Part shown: positions 12,736 to 22,609 of the stretch, one piece after another | Layout of the letters: each line of letters begins with the position of its first letter | Position numbering within the stretch: the first letter of the stretch is position 1 | Source of the DNA: an uncultured Alphaproteobacteria bacterium | Lineage (GTDB): Bacteria > Pseudomonadota > Alphaproteobacteria > HIMB59 > GCA-002718135 | Length of the DNA stretch: 32,248 nt | Assembly: GCA_902521315.1 (NCBI GenBank) | Contig: CABYRH010000004.1 | Location: 1-32,248 of the forward strand | Direction: 5' to 3' | The notes under the pieces: model-generated | Databases searched by the model: none | Seen by the model: only the letters and a program-made list of their open reading frames with translations | Told to the model about the DNA's origin: nothing | Made by a program: the position numbers and the translations under genes

Positions 12736-14964
12736 ATGTTCAAGTATGGTTCAATTAGAAGTTTTATTATTAAGTTTTTAGTAGGAACAATTTTATTTGG
12801 ATTTGGCCTAATTTATCTTACCAGTCTTTACTCATACTCTGCAAATGATCCAGGTTTTAATCAATTGAATTACAATATTAATGACAGCAATATTGATAAT
12901 CTTGTGGGTTTTTTTGGTGCATATTTATCAAGTTATTCATTAATTTTTATTGGAACACTAAGTTATCTATTGGTGTTTTTTATAATACTAGAAGGTGGAA
13001 AATTGTTTTTAGGTATTACTAGCAGGTTTATAATTTTAAAATTTTTATCGAACTTTACAGGAATAATTCTTATTAATGTTTCCATAAAATCAGTTGATAT
13101 AAACTTTTTAAAAACAGGTTTAGTTTCACAGTTCCTAATCGATTTATTTACAAATATAAATTTAAATATTTTAGAAAATATTTTTATTTATTTTATTATA
13201 AATTTTTTACTTTTAGTATTTGGTGTAGTTTTAATTTTTTTATCTTTTAGAATAAATTTTTCATGGATAAATAAATTATTTTCTTTCTTAAAAGTTTTTA
13301 AATATGTTAAATTTTTATTTTCTATATTTGGTTTATTAAAATATATAAATTTTAGAAAAAAAATTACAAAAAAAACATTAAGAAGTGAGCCAACAATTAA
13401 CAAAAGAAATTATGTTAATTTAAACAAAAAAAATATTACTAAAGCTAATAAACAACTAGAGCTAGATAATTTTAGCTTTAGCCTTCCATCTAAAAATCTA
13501 CTTTCGAAATCAAATTTAAAAAATAATAAAAACAAAGAATTGGAAAAAATAAATACCGATGCTGCCATTAAGTTAGAGAAAACATTATCTGAATATGGAG
13601 TTGAAGGAAAAATAATTGGTTTTAGTAGCGGTCCAATTGTTACTTTATTTGAATTTATTCCAAATGCAGGAATAAAATCTAGTAAAGTAATAGGTTTGTC
13701 TGATGATATTGCTAGAGCAATGTCTTCAATTTCTGCTAGAATTTCAACTCAACCTGGCAAAACAAGCTTAGGTATCGAAATACCAAATACTAAAAGAGAC
13801 AGTGTTTTATTTGGTGATTTAGTTGAAGAGGACAAATTTGAAATTGAAAATGATTCTCTTACTCTTGCATTAGGAAAAGATATATCTGGAAAAAGTATTT
13901 TCGCAAATTTAGAGCGAATGCCCCATCTACTAATAGCAGGAACAACTGGTTCAGGAAAATCGGTGGGTATTAACACAATGATATTAAGCATACTTTACAA
14001 ATTTAAACCTAATGAATGTAAGTTGATATTAATTGATCCCAAAATGTTAGAATTGAGTATTTATGAAGATATTCCACATCTATTAACACCTGTAGTTACT
14101 GATCCAAAGAAAGCTGTATTTGCTCTTAAGTGGGTAGTTAGAGAAATGGAAAATAGATATAAATTAATGAGCTCATTAAATGTAAAAAATATAGATTCTT
14201 ATAATGATAAAGTTTTAAGAACTATTTCGTCTGGCAGAAAACTGTTTAGGGAAGTTCAAACAGGTATAGATGAAGATACAAGGATGCCAATTATTGAAAA
14301 ACAAGAAATTATTCTTGAAAAAATGCCTTTTATTGTTGTTGTGATTGATGAAATGGCAGATTTAATGATGGTAGCTGGGAAAGAAGTTGAGTCATTAGTT
14401 CAAAGGTTAGCACAAATGGCAAGAGCATCTGGGATTCACCTAATTACAGCCACACAAAGACCTAGTGTTGACGTAATTACAGGGACAATAAAAGCAAATT
14501 TTCCTAGTCGTATTAGTTATAAAGTATCAAGTAAATTTGATAGTAGGACAATACTTAACGAAATGGGTGCGGAACAATTATTGGGCAGTGGTGACATGTT
14601 GTTTTTAGAAAATGGTGGCATAATAAAAAGGTTGCATGGTGGTTTTGTTTCAGAAAGTGAAGTTGAAAAAGTTGTTAACTATATAAAACAACAGGCTACA
14701 TTTGATTATAAAAAAGAAATATCATTATCAGAAGAAGAGCTAAGTATTTCAAATTCAGACGATTTAATTTCAAATAATAATGACGATCTTTATGGTAAGG
14801 CGGTTGATATTGTTATTAAACAACAAAAAGTTTCAACAAGCTATATTCAAAGATATCTTCAGATCGGTTATAATAGAGCCGCAAGAATAGTAGAAAAGAT
14901 GGAAGAGGATGGAATTATAAGCGAAGCAAATAACGCAGGTAAAAGACATGTTCTTAAAAAATGA
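12736..14964 (+). CDS. ftsK: DNA translocase FtsK
   Basis: FtsK anchors at the division septum and pumps chromosome DNA to help dimer resolution and segregation. The 742-residue protein has several N-terminal membrane helices (about 10-175), with the family block YSANDPGFN near residue 36, a short lysine- and asparagine-rich linker (about 200-270), the motor with Walker A AGTTGSGKS (401-409) and Walker B-like FIVVVIDEMADLM, and a C-terminal winged-helix gamma domain (about 680-742) that reads polar DNA motifs. It is shorter than E. coli FtsK because the linker is brief, as in many alphaproteobacteria. It overlaps lolA by 17 bases. Confidence 0.95.
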   Translation: MFKYGSIRSFIIKFLVGTILFGFGLIYLTSLYSYSANDPGFNQLNYNINDSNIDNLVGFFGAYLSSYSLIFIGTLSYLLVFFIILEGGKLFLGITSRFIILKFLSNFTGIILINVSIKSVDINFLKTGLVSQFLIDLFTNINLNILENIFIYFIINFLLLVFGVVLIFLSFRINFSWINKLFSFLKVFKYVKFLFSIFGLLKYINFRKKITKKTLRSEPTINKRNYVNLNKKNITKANKQLELDNFSFSLPSKNLLSKSNLKNNKNKELEKINTDAAIKLEKTLSEYGVEGKIIGFSSGPIVTLFEFIPNAGIKSSKVIGLSDDIARAMSSISARISTQPGKTSLGIEIPNTKRDSVLFGDLVEEDKFEIENDSLTLALGKDISGKSIFANLERMPHLLIAGTTGSGKSVGINTMILSILYKFKPNECKLILIDPKMLELSIYEDIPHLLTPVVTDPKKAVFALKWVVREMENRYKLMSSLNVKNIDSYNDKVLRTISSGRKLFREVQTGIDEDTRMPIIEKQEIILEKMPFIVVVIDEMADLMMVAGKEVESLVQRLAQMARASGIHLITATQRPSVDVITGTIKANFPSRISYKVSSKFDSRTILNEMGAEQLLGSGDMLFLENGGIIKRLHGGFVSESEVEKVVNYIKQQATFDYKKEISLSEEELSISNSDDLISNNNDDLYGKAVDIVIKQQKVSTSYIQRYLQIGYNRAARIVEKMEEDGIISEANNAGKRHVLKK

Positions 14965-15544
14965 AAAGTATTTATTATATATATTAGTAATAGTTTTTTA
15001 TTTTTATTCCTTCAAAGTATATTCAGCTTCTGAAGACAAAGCAGAGGCATTAAATTATTTAAGCTCACTAAGTGATTTTTCTGCTTCATTCCTACAAAAT
15101 GATGGAGAAAACTTAAGTGAAGGCAAGGTATATATAGGTAAAAATAGGGTCAGAGCTGAATATTTTTTACCAACAAAAATTCTAATAATTTTAGCTGAAG
15201 ATAAGGCAATGTATTATGATTACGTGCTTGAAGAAGATGAATTTTTTAATCCAAAAAATACCAATGCTTGGTTCTTTTATGACATATTTAGAAACCCTGA
15301 TTTTTTTGAAGATGGAAAAATAGAAGTAAAGAATAATCAGCTATTATTAGAAAAAAAAGGAATTGATAATGAAGAAAAAAATTTTGTTATAAGAGTATTA
15401 TTTGAGAAAAAACCATTGGTATTAAGAGGAATAGAGGTGGTAATAAATGATGATATTCTTAAACTGTCAATTTATAATCATAGTTACAATGAAGTTTTTG
15501 ATAAAAATTTTTTTAAACTTATAAATCCTAATTTTTTAAATTAA
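14948..15544 (+). CDS. lolA: Outer-membrane lipoprotein carrier LolA family
   Basis: LolA takes lipoproteins released by LolCDE and ferries them across the periplasm to the outer membrane. The 198 residues begin with a signal peptide (about 1-27, hydrophobic YLLYILVIVFYFYSF). The mature part starts with helix AEALNYLSSLSDFSASFLQ, then shows GKVYIGKNRVRAEYFLPT, the usual first strands of the open barrel. The C-terminal half is divergent. The ATG lies inside the end of ftsK, in a different frame, so the genes are coupled; ftsK-lolA is a common alphaproteobacterial order. It converges with the regulator gene, with a 4-base overlap. Confidence 0.85.
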   Translation: MFLKNEKYLLYILVIVFYFYSFKVYSASEDKAEALNYLSSLSDFSASFLQNDGENLSEGKVYIGKNRVRAEYFLPTKILIILAEDKAMYYDYVLEEDEFFNPKNTNAWFFYDIFRNPDFFEDGKIEVKNNQLLLEKKGIDNEEKNFVIRVLFEKKPLVLRGIEVVINDDILKLSIYNHSYNEVFDKNFFKLINPNFLN

Positions 15545-16134
15545 GTTCTAATTAAAAGCTTTTCATTTTTTGTTTGAATTTTTACTTTAGTTTTTATGGT
15601 ATTCATTTTTTTTCTTATTCTTGAAAGATGGCTTTCAAGAGAATTAGTTTCAATATTTGATTTAATATTTAAAATATTTTCTTTAATAAAATTTTTACTT
15701 GTTTCTTTCTTCCTAATTAAATAAGTTAAGATCTCTAACTCAATTTTAGTTAGGTAACAAAAATTATCATTATTAAGATTTATAAGTTTTTCATTATAAA
15801 GAGATATATCATGAAACTGAATTTTTAAGTTTTGTACAAAGTGTTCAATTCTATTTTTTAAGTTATTTATAGAGAGCGGACTATTTAATATATTTGCCTT
15901 ATTATTAAAATTTGAGTTTTTCAAATTTGAAATTACTAAGCAGTTTTCACTTAACTTTCCATAGCTTCTAAGATCAATATCGTTATTACTTATAATGATT
16001 ATGTTTGCTTCAGATACTTGTATATTATCTTTAATTAGATCTAATTTCATAATATTTAATTCATAATCTGAAAGAAGAGAGGGTAAAAAATTTTTAATAT
16101 TCTTGTTACAAAATATATTTAGTCCATTTTTCAT
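15541..16134 (-). CDS. OmpR-type winged-helix regulator with degenerate receiver domain
   Basis: The last 75 or so of 197 residues form a winged-helix DNA-binding domain of the Trans_reg_C type: YLTKIELEILTYLIRKK, then ESHLSRIRKKMN and a final LLIRT hairpin. The first 110 residues have the alternating strand-helix pattern of a receiver, but the acidic pocket is missing near the start, and after the strand ANIIIIS the usual phospho-acceptor Asp is not in place. It is therefore probably phosphorylation-independent. No histidine kinase lies nearby. The 4-base overlap with the end of yggS suggests co-transcription. Similar stand-alone regulators sit near ftsK-lolA in other alphaproteobacteria. 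Targets are unknown. Confidence 0.7.
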   Translation of the reverse strand: MKNGLNIFCNKNIKNFLPSLLSDYELNIMKLDLIKDNIQVSEANIIIISNNDIDLRSYGKLSENCLVISNLKNSNFNNKANILNSPLSINNLKNRIEHFVQNLKIQFHDISLYNEKLINLNNDNFCYLTKIELEILTYLIRKKETSKNFIKENILNIKSNIETNSLESHLSRIRKKMNTIKTKVKIQTKNEKLLIRT

Positions 16135-16769
16135 AATCTTTTTCCAAATAAGATCGTTCCAAGCCTAATATATGCAGGATTAAATTGTAGTGCTTTTTCA
16201 TAGTCATCACTCATTCCAATGCTTAATTCATCAATTTTATTTTCATTTGCAAGAAGTTTTAATTTATTAAAATGATAGCTTGGATCATCATCTATTGGTG
16301 GTAAACACATTAAACCGAAAATAGGTAATTTCATTTCTTGTCTTAGAAAAAATAAAAAATCTTTCGTATCTTCAGGAAAAATACCACTTTTTGTTTTTTC
16401 TTTTCCTGTATTTACCTGAAGAAAAATTTTCTTATTTACAAGTAATTCCTTATATTTTGAAAACTCTCTTGCTATTTTTTCCCTATCTAAAGTATGAAAA
16501 ACATCGAAAAGCTCGATTGCTTGCTTTACTTTATTTGATTGTAGAGGTCCTGTTAAATGAAGTTCTATTTTTGTATTATCCAGCTTTAGTTTTTGAAATT
16601 TTTCTTGTGCTTCTTGAACTCTATTTTCACCAAATATGTATACTCCAGCTTTAATCGCATCCAAGACACTCTTAAGTGGATGATTTTTAGAAATAGCAAC
16701 AATTTTGGCAGAATTACTGCTTTTTTTTAAAAAATCGTTTATTTCATTGTATTTTTTAATATTAAACAT
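16131..16769 (-). CDS. yggS: Pyridoxal-phosphate homeostasis protein, YggS family
   Basis: YggS/PLPBP binds pyridoxal 5'-phosphate and keeps its level and amino-acid pools balanced; it has no proven catalytic activity. The 212 residues follow the family order: KIVAISKNHP (the PLP-lysine region; canonical sequences read AVSK), FGENRVQEAQEK, LHLTGPLQSNK (canonical WHFIG.LQ.NK), FLQVNTGKEKTKSGI, FGLMCLPP, LSIGMSDDYEKA and RLGTILFG. The length is close to the usual 230. It is the first gene of a two-gene minus-strand unit with the OmpR-like regulator. Its start faces the porin gene across a 155-base spacer. Confidence 0.92.
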   Translation of the reverse strand: MFNIKKYNEINDFLKKSSNSAKIVAISKNHPLKSVLDAIKAGVYIFGENRVQEAQEKFQKLKLDNTKIELHLTGPLQSNKVKQAIELFDVFHTLDREKIAREFSKYKELLVNKKIFLQVNTGKEKTKSGIFPEDTKDFLFFLRQEMKLPIFGLMCLPPIDDDPSYHFNKLKLLANENKIDELSIGMSDDYEKALQFNPAYIRLGTILFGKRL

Positions 16770-16924
16770 AAATAATAATGTTGTAAAAAAACAACATAAT
16801 TAAAAAAAATATAATAAATCATTATGCTTTTTTTGAATTTTATTCAATTTTTAAATATTACCGTCGCTAATACAAGTATGTTTCTTGTATTTAATGAATA
16901 TTCATTAACTCAAAAGGAGTAATT
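16770..16924 (+). promoter_or_regulatory. Porin promoter/leader region with stacked hairpins and strong ribosome binding site
   Basis: The spacer between divergent yggS and the porin gene holds four inverted repeats: ATGTTGT/ACAACAT (16778-16797), TTGAAT/ATTCAA (16833-16847), AATACAAG/CTTGTATT (16869-16891) and a perfect 18-base palindrome TTAATGAATATTCATTAA (16891-16908). An AAGGAG stands just before the ATG, the strongest Shine-Dalgarno sequence in the window. The last two hairpins would lie in the 5' leader of the porin mRNA if transcription starts upstream of them. That would fit RNA stabilisation or control of a highly expressed gene. Promoter boxes are not clear. Confidence 0.55.
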
Positions 16925-17971
16925 ATGAAAAAAGAACTTTTAATGGGAACTGCTCTAGTTTCTACGCTGGGTGCTGCTTCAGTTGCTGAAGCTGTAACAG
17001 CTACTATGAGTGGTAACCACCAAACTGGTATTGAGTTTGATTCGCCTAGTGGTAGTGCGGATACAAACGCTCAAATTAATGACAACAACTTTACTGTGTC
17101 ATTATCAGAAACTACTGACGGTGGTATGACTATCTCTTCAAGCTTCATGCTTATGAACGAATCTGGTGGTGGGTCATCGGATGAAGATGCTGGTTTTACT
17201 TTAGCATTTACTGATGGATCTAAACTTGATGTATTAAATGCTGGTAACGCATCTGGTTCACATGACGTTTCTATTCCAGGTTCAGCTGGTGCAGAAAGTG
17301 TTACAACTGCAACTTCTAACTCTGCAGAAACTGGTCTGGACTTTATGACTGGTGCATCTGTGCAAGGTATTGAGTACCACACTGCTGCTGACTTCTTAGC
17401 TGATGGACTAAAAATGTCTTTCTCAGCTTCAACAGACAGTGGAGCTGCTGCTACAGCAACTTATAGAATTGATAGTCACGTAGCTGTTGGTGCAACATAT
17501 GTAACTGATCTTGGTGATAGTGCTGTAACAATCGGTGCTGGTTTCTCTGAAGTAGGTGGAGCAAAAACAGGTACTGCACCATCAAATGATACAGGCGGAT
17601 TCCATGTTGGTTTAAGTGCTGTAACTGGTGACTTAACTGTTGCTGTTGGTTTTGCTGATGGTAACAAAGTTGGAACTGGTATTAGATCAGGAAAAGAAGT
17701 TACTGCTGATGTTGTAAAAGCTGGTGTTAAGTATGTAACTGGAGATCTAACATTTAATGTTGGTATTGCTTCAGGTGATTCAACAGATAGAACAATTGGT
17801 TCAATCTCTGGATCTAGTGATGCAAAAGATGTTACTTCAGCTAGTGTATCTTACGCTGTAGCTTCAGGTGTGACTGCAATTCTTGGTTACACTTCTGTAG
17901 ACGCAAGTGATGAGGGTGCTGATTCAACTGATGGATCTTCATGGTACATCGGTGCTAACATGGCATTTTAA
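16925..17971 (+). CDS. Outer-membrane porin
   Basis: The 348-residue protein has a clear signal peptide, KKELLMGTALVSTLGAASVAEA (about residues 2-23). The rest is rich in Gly, Ser, Thr and Asp with alternating strands, ends in WYIGANMAF with the C-terminal Phe that outer-membrane barrel proteins use for insertion, and has Gly-Asp-rich loops. This fits a 16-stranded general or substrate-selective porin, with acidic loops suggesting cation preference; that last point is inference. Base composition and codon choice are clearly richer in G and C than the flanking genes, as expected of a highly expressed gene. It is monocistronic: a hairpin-laden leader precedes it and a strong terminator follows. 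Confidence 0.85.
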   Translation: MKKELLMGTALVSTLGAASVAEAVTATMSGNHQTGIEFDSPSGSADTNAQINDNNFTVSLSETTDGGMTISSSFMLMNESGGGSSDEDAGFTLAFTDGSKLDVLNAGNASGSHDVSIPGSAGAESVTTATSNSAETGLDFMTGASVQGIEYHTAADFLADGLKMSFSASTDSGAAATATYRIDSHVAVGATYVTDLGDSAVTIGAGFSEVGGAKTGTAPSNDTGGFHVGLSAVTGDLTVAVGFADGNKVGTGIRSGKEVTADVVKAGVKYVTGDLTFNVGIASGDSTDRTIGSISGSSDAKDVTSASVSYAVASGVTAILGYTSVDASDEGADSTDGSSWYIGANMAF

Positions 17972-17990
17972 TTAAAGATTTTTTATCTTT

Positions 17991-18024
17991 AAAAACGGCA
18001 CTTTAACTAGTGCCGTTTTTTTTT
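17991..18024 (+). terminator. Rho-independent terminator after the porin gene
   Basis: AAAAACGGCACT (17991-18002) pairs with AGTGCCGTTTTT (18009-18020) around a 6-base loop, followed by more T. It is a 12-pair stem with a T tract, 20 bases after the porin stop codon, and is the clearest intrinsic terminator in the window. Confidence 0.93.
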
Positions 18025-18063
18025 ATGTTTTACATTTAGTCATCTATACAATAATTATATTGA

Positions 18064-18672
18064 ATGATTTTTGTTCGATTAATTATTTCTCTTTTACTGC
18101 TTTTTATTTTTTCTTGTAACAACAACAAGAGTGAAGAGGAAATGGATGAATTGTGGTCTAAAGCGCAAACAACCGGTGAGATAATAAATAGATCTGGTAC
18201 AGTATTTAATTCTGGAATAAATAAAGACTTGGCAATGCGTGATGCTGAAACCAGACTTCAATCAGGGGGTGGTTTGTTTGGGAAAGGTGGTCTTTCTGTG
18301 GGTGGCATTTTGGGTGGCAATGATCAAGAAAAAAATAGGTCAACTGGGATAGTTGCCATGTCGGTAAATCCATTTCTTTGGAGAGCTGCTTTAGAGACAA
18401 TTGATTTTATGCCTTTAAGCTCAGCTGACCAAATCGGGGGTACGATTATTACTGATTGGTATTCTACATCAAATAATGAAGAAGAGCGGTGTAAACTTAA
18501 TATTTTTATTACAGGCATAAATCTTAAAACCGAAAACCTTAGGGTGGTATCTTTTTGCCAAGAATTTAAAAACCCTACATGGGTAAATAAAGAGGTAGAG
18601 AAAGAGAATAATATTAAGATAGAAAACGCAATATTGAATAAAGCAAAAAAATTAAAACTACAATCAAGTTAA
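18064..18672 (+). CDS. DUF3576 family lipoprotein
   Basis: The 202-residue protein begins with a short lipoprotein signal, LLLLFIFSC, whose Cys18 would be lipidated. The middle carries a glycine-rich stretch (GGGLFGKGGLSVGGILGG), followed by the family core GIVAMSVNPFLWRAALETIDFMPLSSAD and GGTIITDWYS. The DUF3576 family has no settled function. It is found in alphaproteobacteria directly before leuS, as here (3-base gap), which together with lptE downstream suggests a link to the outer membrane. It is probably the first gene of the DUF3576-leuS-lptE-holA operon; the porin terminator isolates it from upstream transcription. Confidence 0.85.
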   Translation: MIFVRLIISLLLLFIFSCNNNKSEEEMDELWSKAQTTGEIINRSGTVFNSGINKDLAMRDAETRLQSGGGLFGKGGLSVGGILGGNDQEKNRSTGIVAMSVNPFLWRAALETIDFMPLSSADQIGGTIITDWYSTSNNEEERCKLNIFITGINLKTENLRVVSFCQEFKNPTWVNKEVEKENNIKIENAILNKAKKLKLQSS

Positions 18673-18675
18673 AAA

Positions 18676-21189
18676 GTGTCATCGCGATACAATCATAAAG
18701 TAGTTGAAAAAAAGTGGCAGGATGTTTGGTCACAAAATAAAATTTTTCAGACCTCACGAGATGAAAATAGAGAAAAATTTTATGTTTTAGAAATGTTCCC
18801 ATATCCATCGGGAAAAATACATATGGGCCATGTTAGAAACTATACATTAGGAGATGTAATAGCAAGATACAAGAAAATGAAGGGGTATAATGTATTACAC
18901 CCAATGGGGTGGGATGCATTTGGTCTTCCTGCAGAAAATGCAGCCTTAACAGAGAAAAAACATCCTGAAAGCTGGACATATCAAAATATCAAAACAATGA
19001 AAGAACAGCTTTTAAAAATGGGATTGTCTCTTGATTGGGAAAGAGAAATTGCAACATGTCATCCAGAATATTACAAACATGAACAAAAGTTTTTTATTGA
19101 TATGTTTAAAGCAGGCCTTGCTTATAAAAAAGAAGCAGAGGTCAATTGGGATCCTGTAGACAAAACAGTGTTAGCCAATGAACAAGTAATTGATGGCAGG
19201 GGATGGAGATCGGGAGCTGTTGTTGAAAAGAAAAAGTTGTCGCAATGGTTTTTAAAAATAAGCAAATATTCTGATGAGCTTTTGAAAGATCTGGATAATT
19301 TAGAAAATTGGCCAAACAAAGTTAAAATTATGCAGTCTAATTGGATTGGTAAATCAATAGGAGCAGAAATAGATTTTCATGTTTCAGAAATTCAAACAAA
19401 AATCAAAATATTTACAACAAGACCAGATACTATTTATGGAGCAACTTTTTTAGCTATTTCAAGTGAGCATAAGTTAGTAACTAAAATTTCAAAAAACAAT
19501 GATAGTTTAAAAGAATTTATTAAGGATTGTGAAAATATTAATCCAGATAAAGTTAAAAGAGGTTTTAATACTGGTTTATTTGCAAACCACCCATTTATTG
19601 AGGGCAAAAAACTTCCAATTTTTGTAGCTAATTTTGTTCTTAAAGAATACGGGTTAGGAGCAATTTTTGGTTGCCCCGCACATGACCAACGAGATCTTGA
19701 TTTTGCAAGAGAATATAATCTTGATGTAATACCAGTTGTTAAACCGTTTGATATAAGTGGAAATAATTTCAAAATCACGACTGAGGCTTACACTGATGAT
19801 GGTATAATGATTAATTCACCTTCCATAAATGGATTAAGTATAAATGATGCTAAAGATAAAATTATTGAAAATATTGAAAAGAAAAAAATTGGAAAAAGAA
19901 AAGTAAACTTTAAGTTAAGAGATTGGGGGATTTCACGTCAAAGGTTTTGGGGTTGTCCAATCCCTATAATTTATAGAGAGGATGGAGAGATATTAGCTGT
20001 TGAAGACTCTGATTTGCCTGTGAAACTCCCAGACATCAAAAATTTTACTGAATCATCCAGCGCGCTAAACAATATCTCTGACTGGAAAGAAACTGTTTGC
20101 CCTAAAACAGGGTTAAAGGCTACAAGAGAGACAGATACATTTGATACCTTTTTTGAGTCTTCTTGGTATTATTTTCGCTATTGTAATGCAAGATTAGAAA
20201 AGCCTTTTGATAAAAAAGATATAGACTATTGGTTGCCAGTTGATCAATATATTGGTGGTATTGAACACGCTATATTACATCTTCTTTATTCTAGGTTTTT
20301 TACAAAAGCCCTTAGAGACCTTAATTATTTTAATTTAGATGAACCGTTTAAGGGCTTGTTTACACAGGGAATGGTAACTCACGTTACTTACAAGAATAAA
20401 AATGGTGATTGGTTAGAACCAAAGGATGTTGAAATAGTAAATGGTGACTTTAAAGATCATAATGGTCAAGAAGTTAGAACTGGAAAAATTGAAAAAATGA
20501 GCAAATCTAAAAAAAATGTTGTTGATCCAAATGATATTATTAGTTCATATGGTGCAGATACAGCTAGATGGTTTATGTTATCCGATAGTCCACCAGAAAG
20601 AGATTTGCAATGGACTGATACTGGTATAGCTGCATCATTTAAGTTCATTAATAAATTATATGAATTGATTGAGAAATATAAAAATCATCAATCAAATAAT
20701 GATGAAAATTCTAAAGATATAAATAGATTAAAAATTATTATTAATGAAGTGGCAGAAAATATAGAGGCATTTCAATTTAATAAATCAGTTGCAAAAATTT
20801 ATGAATTTGTAAATATTCTCAATGATGCATTATTAAAAAATAAATTTTCGAAAGAAAACTTTAAATGGTCTTTGGAAAAATTATCAATTATATTACAACC
20901 ATTTGTGCCTCATATAAGTGAGGAAATATGGTCTAGTCTTGGAAATCAAACATTATGTATTAATCAAAACTGGTCTTTAGAAGATGCGATAAGAAAACTA
21001 GAAATAAATATTGCCATACAAATAAATGGAAAAACAAAAGAAATAATTGAAATTGATGATAGGTTTTCTAAAGAAAAGGTTTTAGAAATCGTTAAGCTTA
21101 ATGATAAAATTAAAAAAAATTTATTGGGTAAAACTGTAGTGCGAGAGATTTATGTTCCTGGTAAGATTGTAAATTTAGTCATCAAATGA
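18676..21189 (+). CDS. leuS: Leucine-tRNA ligase
   Basis: LeuRS charges tRNA-Leu with leucine. The 837-residue protein has the class I signature HMGH (49-52, within [15 protein letters not shown]), a CP1 editing domain (about 220-410) that holds [12 protein letters not shown], and the KMSKS loop (607-611, [13 protein letters not shown]), followed by an anticodon-binding domain with [13 protein letters not shown]. The length is near the bacterial norm of about 860. Translation starts with GTG at 18676 (VSSRYNHK), 3 bases after the DUF3576 stop; no ATG would fit the conserved N-terminus. Its end overlaps the lptE start by 4 bases. Confidence 0.97.
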   Translation: MSSRYNHKVVEKKWQDVWSQNKIFQTSRDENREKFYVLEMFPYPSGKIHMGHVRNYTLGDVIARYKKMKGYNVLHPMGWDAFGLPAENAALTEKKHPESWTYQNIKTMKEQLLKMGLSLDWEREIATCHPEYYKHEQKFFIDMFKAGLAYKKEAEVNWDPVDKTVLANEQVIDGRGWRSGAVVEKKKLSQWFLKISKYSDELLKDLDNLENWPNKVKIMQSNWIGKSIGAEIDFHVSEIQTKIKIFTTRPDTIYGATFLAISSEHKLVTKISKNNDSLKEFIKDCENINPDKVKRGFNTGLFANHPFIEGKKLPIFVANFVLKEYGLGAIFGCPAHDQRDLDFAREYNLDVIPVVKPFDISGNNFKITTEAYTDDGIMINSPSINGLSINDAKDKIIENIEKKKIGKRKVNFKLRDWGISRQRFWGCPIPIIYREDGEILAVEDSDLPVKLPDIKNFTESSSALNNISDWKETVCPKTGLKATRETDTFDTFFESSWYYFRYCNARLEKPFDKKDIDYWLPVDQYIGGIEHAILHLLYSRFFTKALRDLNYFNLDEPFKGLFTQGMVTHVTYKNKNGDWLEPKDVEIVNGDFKDHNGQEVRTGKIEKMSKSKKNVVDPNDIISSYGADTARWFMLSDSPPERDLQWTDTGIAASFKFINKLYELIEKYKNHQSNNDENSKDINRLKIIINEVAENIEAFQFNKSVAKIYEFVNILNDALLKNKFSKENFKWSLEKLSIILQPFVPHISEEIWSSLGNQTLCINQNWSLEDAIRKLEINIAIQINGKTKEIIEIDDRFSKEKVLEIVKLNDKIKKNLLGKTVVREIYVPGKIVNLVIK

Positions 21190-21674
21190 AAAGATTATTT
21201 TTTGTCACTATATTTGTGTTTATTATATCCTGCGGTGAGATCGATTTTATTTATAAAGAAGACAAAAACCTTATAAATCCTTTGTATGAGAAAACAGAAG
21301 TTAGTACTTCGGGTTTAGATATAAATTTTATGAACTCATACCTTCCAATGTTTTTTGGCAAAAATAAACAAAATTATTTTAGCCTATCAATTGAAATTGA
21401 GCAAAATAAAATAAAAAGGTCTATAGAAACAAATCAGGCTACATCAAAATTAAAATATGAGCTTAAATTTATTTATACATTAGTCTTAAATGAAAAAAAT
21501 TGTATAACCTTTGATAAAGAATTGGTATCTCATTTTTCAATAATTCCTAAGTCTTCAGGTTATAATTATGGTACTGATTCATCTTTAGAAAAAAAATATC
21601 AATTAGCTATAACTGAAAACTTAAATCGATTTGTTTCTATAATAACAGATAGGGATTTAAATAGCTGTTCATGA
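21186..21674 (+). CDS. lptE: LPS-assembly lipoprotein LptE
   Basis: LptE plugs the LptD barrel that inserts lipopolysaccharide in the outer membrane. The 162-residue protein has a lipoprotein signal, [11 protein letters not shown], with Cys16. The mature part is of poorly conserved mixed character, as usual for this family. The assignment rests mainly on the lipobox, the size and the location between leuS and holA, a widely conserved order. It starts inside the leuS stop (ATGA) and overlaps holA by 4 bases. Confidence 0.8.
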   Translation: MKRLFFVTIFVFIISCGEIDFIYKEDKNLINPLYEKTEVSTSGLDINFMNSYLPMFFGKNKQNYFSLSIEIEQNKIKRSIETNQATSKLKYELKFIYTLVLNEKNCITFDKELVSHFSIIPKSSGYNYGTDSSLEKKYQLAITENLNRFVSIITDRDLNSCS

Positions 21675-22609
21675 AAATTAATTCTTTAAATATACTTATA
21701 AACCACACATCTATTCTAAAGAAAAAATTTTATTTTATAAGTGGTAACGAAAAAACACTTATGGAAAAAATAAAAACAATAATTGTTAAAAGTTTTCAAG
21801 ATAAAGAAAATGTTCAAATAAAAAATATAGAAACAATTAGTGATTTTGTTGATGAAGTTGGGCTTTTTGGAGATAAAAATATATACATTGTAAATGGAAA
21901 TAAAGGAATAGATAAAGAATCTTTAGATAATTTAAGATCATCAGAAAATCATTTTATTTTTTTTCAGGAAAATTCACAGAAAATTAAAAAGATAAAAAAT
22001 TTATTTAGCGTTGATAAAGATTCTTATTTAATTGATTGTTATGAGTTAGACAAAGATTCAAAAATAAAAATTTTGAATGAATTTTTAAGAGTAAATAAAT
22101 TAGAGATCTCACAAGATGTTTATTGGTTTTTGATTGATAAATTAGATAGCAAATATATTTTCTTTGAAAAAAATTTAATTAAAGTGCTTGAATTAGACAG
22201 ACAAGACATAACATTGGATAAAATTAAGAAAATATTGACTGTTGATGAATCTGGTAAAGAAAGAATTTTCTTCAATTTACTTCAAAAAAATAAGGAAATT
22301 ATAGGGCTCTATAGAGATAAAATTATAAATAACCCAGATGTAAATGAACTTTATTATTATAGTAAATTTTTCTGCCAGCTTATCATAGATTGTAATAGTG
22401 AGGATGAATTTAAAAAAAAAATTCCAATGTATTTATTTAAAGAAAAAAATTATTTAATTGATATTTATAGAAAATATAATTCTAAAAAGAAAAAAATTCT
22501 TTTGAAATTGCTTTCATCGACAGAAAAGGCTTTGAGAAAAGAAGGTGGCTTATCTTTGGTTTTTGGTCTCCGTTTTCTTTTGAATATTAAAAAAATTACT
22601 ATTTCTTAA
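21671..22609 (+). CDS. holA: DNA polymerase III delta subunit
   Basis: HolA opens the beta sliding clamp during clamp loading. The 312-residue protein follows the divergent delta pattern: FYFISGNEKTLMEKIKTII at the start, where loaders have the degenerate nucleotide-binding domain without a real P-loop, then VDEVGLFGDKNIYIVNG, and a helical C-terminal collar. Its length is slightly below the family norm of about 340. It overlaps lptE by 4 bases. Its end overlaps the end of the convergent parB by 11 bases, so the two transcripts are antisense to each other at their 3' ends. Confidence 0.85.
   Translation: MKINSLNILINHTSILKKKFYFISGNEKTLMEKIKTIIVKSFQDKENVQIKNIETISDFVDEVGLFGDKNIYIVNGNKGIDKESLDNLRSSENHFIFFQENSQKIKKIKNLFSVDKDSYLIDCYELDKDSKIKILNEFLRVNKLEISQDVYWFLIDKLDSKYIFFEKNLIKVLELDRQDITLDKIKKILTVDESGKERIFFNLLQKNKEIIGLYRDKIINNPDVNELYYYSKFFCQLIIDCNSEDEFKKKIPMYLFKEKNYLIDIYRKYNSKKKKILLKLLSSTEKALRKEGGLSLVFGLRFLLNIKKITIS

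Noticed and set aside
16925..17971. Antisense reading frames inside the porin gene
   Set aside because: They follow from the biased codon use of the porin gene, lack ribosome binding sites and have no recognisable product.
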